Assembly: GCA_946480915.1 (NCBI GenBank)
Contig: CAMLLO010000001.1
Span: 186,001-250,000 of the forward strand
Direction: 5' to 3'
Source: an uncultured Sphingobacteriaceae bacterium
GTDB lineage: Bacteria > Bacteroidota > Bacteroidia > Sphingobacteriales > Sphingobacteriaceae
DNA length: 64,000 bases
Below, piece by piece: positions 62,574 through 64,000 of the stretch. The translations under genes and the position numbers were made by a program. The notes beneath the pieces were generated by a model that was not told the origin of the DNA, searched no databases, and saw nothing but the letters and a program-made list of their open reading frames with translations. Each line of letters starts with the position of its first letter. The stretch's first letter is position 1.

Positions 62574-63362
62574 ATGGATTTACAACTAAAAGATAAAGTA
62601 ATCATAGTAAGCGGTGGTGCCAAAGGCATCGGTGCCGGCATTGTAAAAACTCTGGCGAATGAAGGCTCTATTCCCGTAATTGTTGGAAGAAATGAGGAGG
62701 ACAATTTAAGCACACTTGCCGAAATTGAAGCTGCAGGCGGAAAAGGCTTCCAGGTATCTGCTGAACTTACTAAGCCCGAGGAGTGCGCTCGCGTTATAAA
62801 TGAAGTAATAGCAAAATTCGGAAGAATTGAAGGTTTGGTAAATAATGCAGGTGTGAACGATGGTGTAGGTTTAGAAAATGGCACCTATGAAAAGTTCATG
62901 GAATCTCTTCACCGCAATGTTGTGCATTATTATTTATTGGCTCATTACGCGCTTCCAGAGCTGAAAAAATCAAAAGGGGCGATTGTAAATATAAGTTCTA
63001 AAACTGCCGAAACGGGCCAGGGAGGTACGTCCGCATATGCCGCCGCTAATGGTGGCCGTAATGCGTTAACTCGTGAGTGGGCTGTTGAACTGTTAAAATA
63101 TAGCATTCGTGTAAACGCAATAATTGTTGCAGAGTCATGGACACCCGCGTACGAAAAGTGGATTAAAACATTGCCAAACCCTGAAGAGAAATTAAAAGAA
63201 ATTACAGATAAAATACCTTTCGAAAATAGAATGACCACACCGGAAGAACTGGGTAATGCAACAGCATTTTTGTTGTCGCCTTGCTCAAGCCATACAACCG
63301 GTCAGTTAATTCATGTTGATGGAGGTTATGTGCACTTGGATCGCGCTTTAGCGAATGCTTAA
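62574..63362 (+). CDS. SDR protein, likely L-fucose dehydrogenase, catalytic Lys replaced
   Basis: The 262-residue protein has SGGAKGIGAG and NNAG, and the Ser and Tyr of the active site (NISSKTAETGQGGTSAYAAAN in pieces). The position of the YxxxK lysine holds Asn, reading YAAAN with clear codons. Context suggests conversion of L-fucose to its lactone. Loss of the Lys would impair classical catalysis, so it may be inactive, use another base, or contain a sequencing error. Confidence 0.75.
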   Translation: MDLQLKDKVIIVSGGAKGIGAGIVKTLANEGSIPVIVGRNEEDNLSTLAEIEAAGGKGFQVSAELTKPEECARVINEVIAKFGRIEGLVNNAGVNDGVGLENGTYEKFMESLHRNVVHYYLLAHYALPELKKSKGAIVNISSKTAETGQGGTSAYAAANGGRNALTREWAVELLKYSIRVNAIIVAESWTPAYEKWIKTLPNPEEKLKEITDKIPFENRMTTPEELGNATAFLLSPCSSHTTGQLIHVDGGYVHLDRALANA

Positions 63363-63368
63363 AATATT

Positions 63369-64000
63369 ATGAAAACTTTAGTTTGTACAACACCCGGAGC
63401 TTTTGAATATCAGCAAGGAGAATATCCTGCGGCAGCGAAAGATCACTCTATATTAAAAATAAAACGGATCGGAATCTGTGGAACAGATTTGCATGCCTTC
63501 GAAGGTACTCAACCTTTTTTTGAATATCCGAGGATTTTGGGTCATGAACTGGCCTGCGAATTTGTTAGCGGAGATAACGCGGAGGGATTTAAGGCGGGAG
63601 AGGCTGTAACATTTATTCCATACTTCTATTGTGGCGAATGTATTGCTTGTCGTTCAGGAAAATCAAATTGCTGTGTCAATATTAAGGTTTGCGGCGTTCA
63701 TATGCATGGAGGAATGGCCGAATATCTCTCGGTCCCGTCTTACTCTTTAATCCATGGCGAAGGTCTGAGCTATGATGAACTGGCCCTTGTGGAACCCTTG
63801 GCTATTGGAGCCCATGGTGTAAGAAGAGCGGACGTTAAAAAAGATGAATTTGTTTTGGTGATAGGAGCGGGTCCCATCGGTCTCGGTATTATGGAATTCG
63901 CCAGAATTGCCGGTGGGAAGGTGATTGCGATGGACATTAACGACCAACGACTGACTTTCTGTAAGGAAAAGCTGAACGTACATCATACCATAAATCCAAT
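63369..64000 (+). CDS. Zinc-binding alcohol dehydrogenase, truncated at window edge
   Basis: The first 210 codons are present. The sequence has GICGTDLHAF with Cys and His (catalytic zinc), LGHELACEF, the structural zinc loop CGECIACRSGKSNCC and the nucleotide loop VIGAGPIGLG. It starts six bases after the preceding stop. In this operon it could oxidise L-fucose or a later intermediate, possibly covering for the dubious SDR. It continues beyond 64000. Confidence 0.9.
   Translation, partial: MKTLVCTTPGAFEYQQGEYPAAAKDHSILKIKRIGICGTDLHAFEGTQPFFEYPRILGHELACEFVSGDNAEGFKAGEAVTFIPYFYCGECIACRSGKSNCCVNIKVCGVHMHGGMAEYLSVPSYSLIHGEGLSYDELALVEPLAIGAHGVRRADVKKDEFVLVIGAGPIGLGIMEFARIAGGKVIAMDINDQRLTFCKEKLNVHHTINP

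Overview
The window looks like a chromosome segment from the phylum Bacteroidota, most likely a Sphingobacteriales relative of Pedobacter or Mucilaginibacter. The signs are moderate A+T content, almost no Shine-Dalgarno sites, a TAnnTTTG-type -7 promoter before miaB, carboxypeptidase-regulatory/TonB-plug outer-membrane proteins, and the gene order miaB - sigma-54 activator - lptE - TPR protein - secG - groES - groEL. The genus call is an inference from gene content.

Positions 1-531 are a short, gene-poor chromosomal flank. Positions 532-29409 are an integrated element of about 28.9 kb inserted at the 3' end of a tRNA-Pro(GGG) gene. An intact tRNA (29368-29441) sits at the right end and a 44-bp copy of its 3' part (532-575) at the left end. 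A tyrosine recombinase (27933-29219) lies next to the tRNA. Short repeats 12 bp apart at both ends look like its arm-type sites. The element carries: (a) a left-end island with a RadC-like protein, a SIR2-like protein, a TIGR04141/DUF6119 protein and a nuclease-metallopeptidase fusion; (b) a 616-nt gene-free segment at 7040-7655 that folds into many nested helices and is the best candidate here for an undescribed functional RNA; (c) DUF2971, HNH and many unrecognised small proteins; (d) a DNA-damage group with an Nei/Fpg-like glycosylase, a DUF72 protein and an SRAP/HMCES-type AP-site protein; (e) a replication/maintenance end with two tandem winged-helix proteins around a large hairpin, a helicase-like protein, two unknown proteins and the integrase. 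I see no relaxase, coupling protein or conjugation genes. A 9-bp motif, CCTTTTAAA, occurs about 13 times in the element and about once in the larger chromosomal part.

Positions 29442-64000 are ordinary chromosome. They hold a DUF4349 lipoprotein, a patatin-like protein and a large membrane-anchored protein; the miaB to groEL run; mscS; and the DUF58-MoxR-DUF4350-DUF4129-SpoIIM cluster with a divergent RDD gene. Next come lipB with a phosphopantetheinyl transferase, dcd, a TonB-plug protein, an enoyl-CoA hydratase, clpS and a TonB-type outer-membrane protein. The right edge is a non-phosphorylating L-fucose catabolic operon: permease, two short-chain dehydrogenases, a fumarylacetoacetase-family hydrolase, a lactonase and a zinc alcohol dehydrogenase cut by the window edge.

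Inside the core operons sit three small cassettes with imperfect terminal inverted repeats: after miaB (four-helix-bundle gene), between groES and groEL (empty), and after groEL (frameshifted GxxExxY gene). They suggest non-autonomous insertion units.
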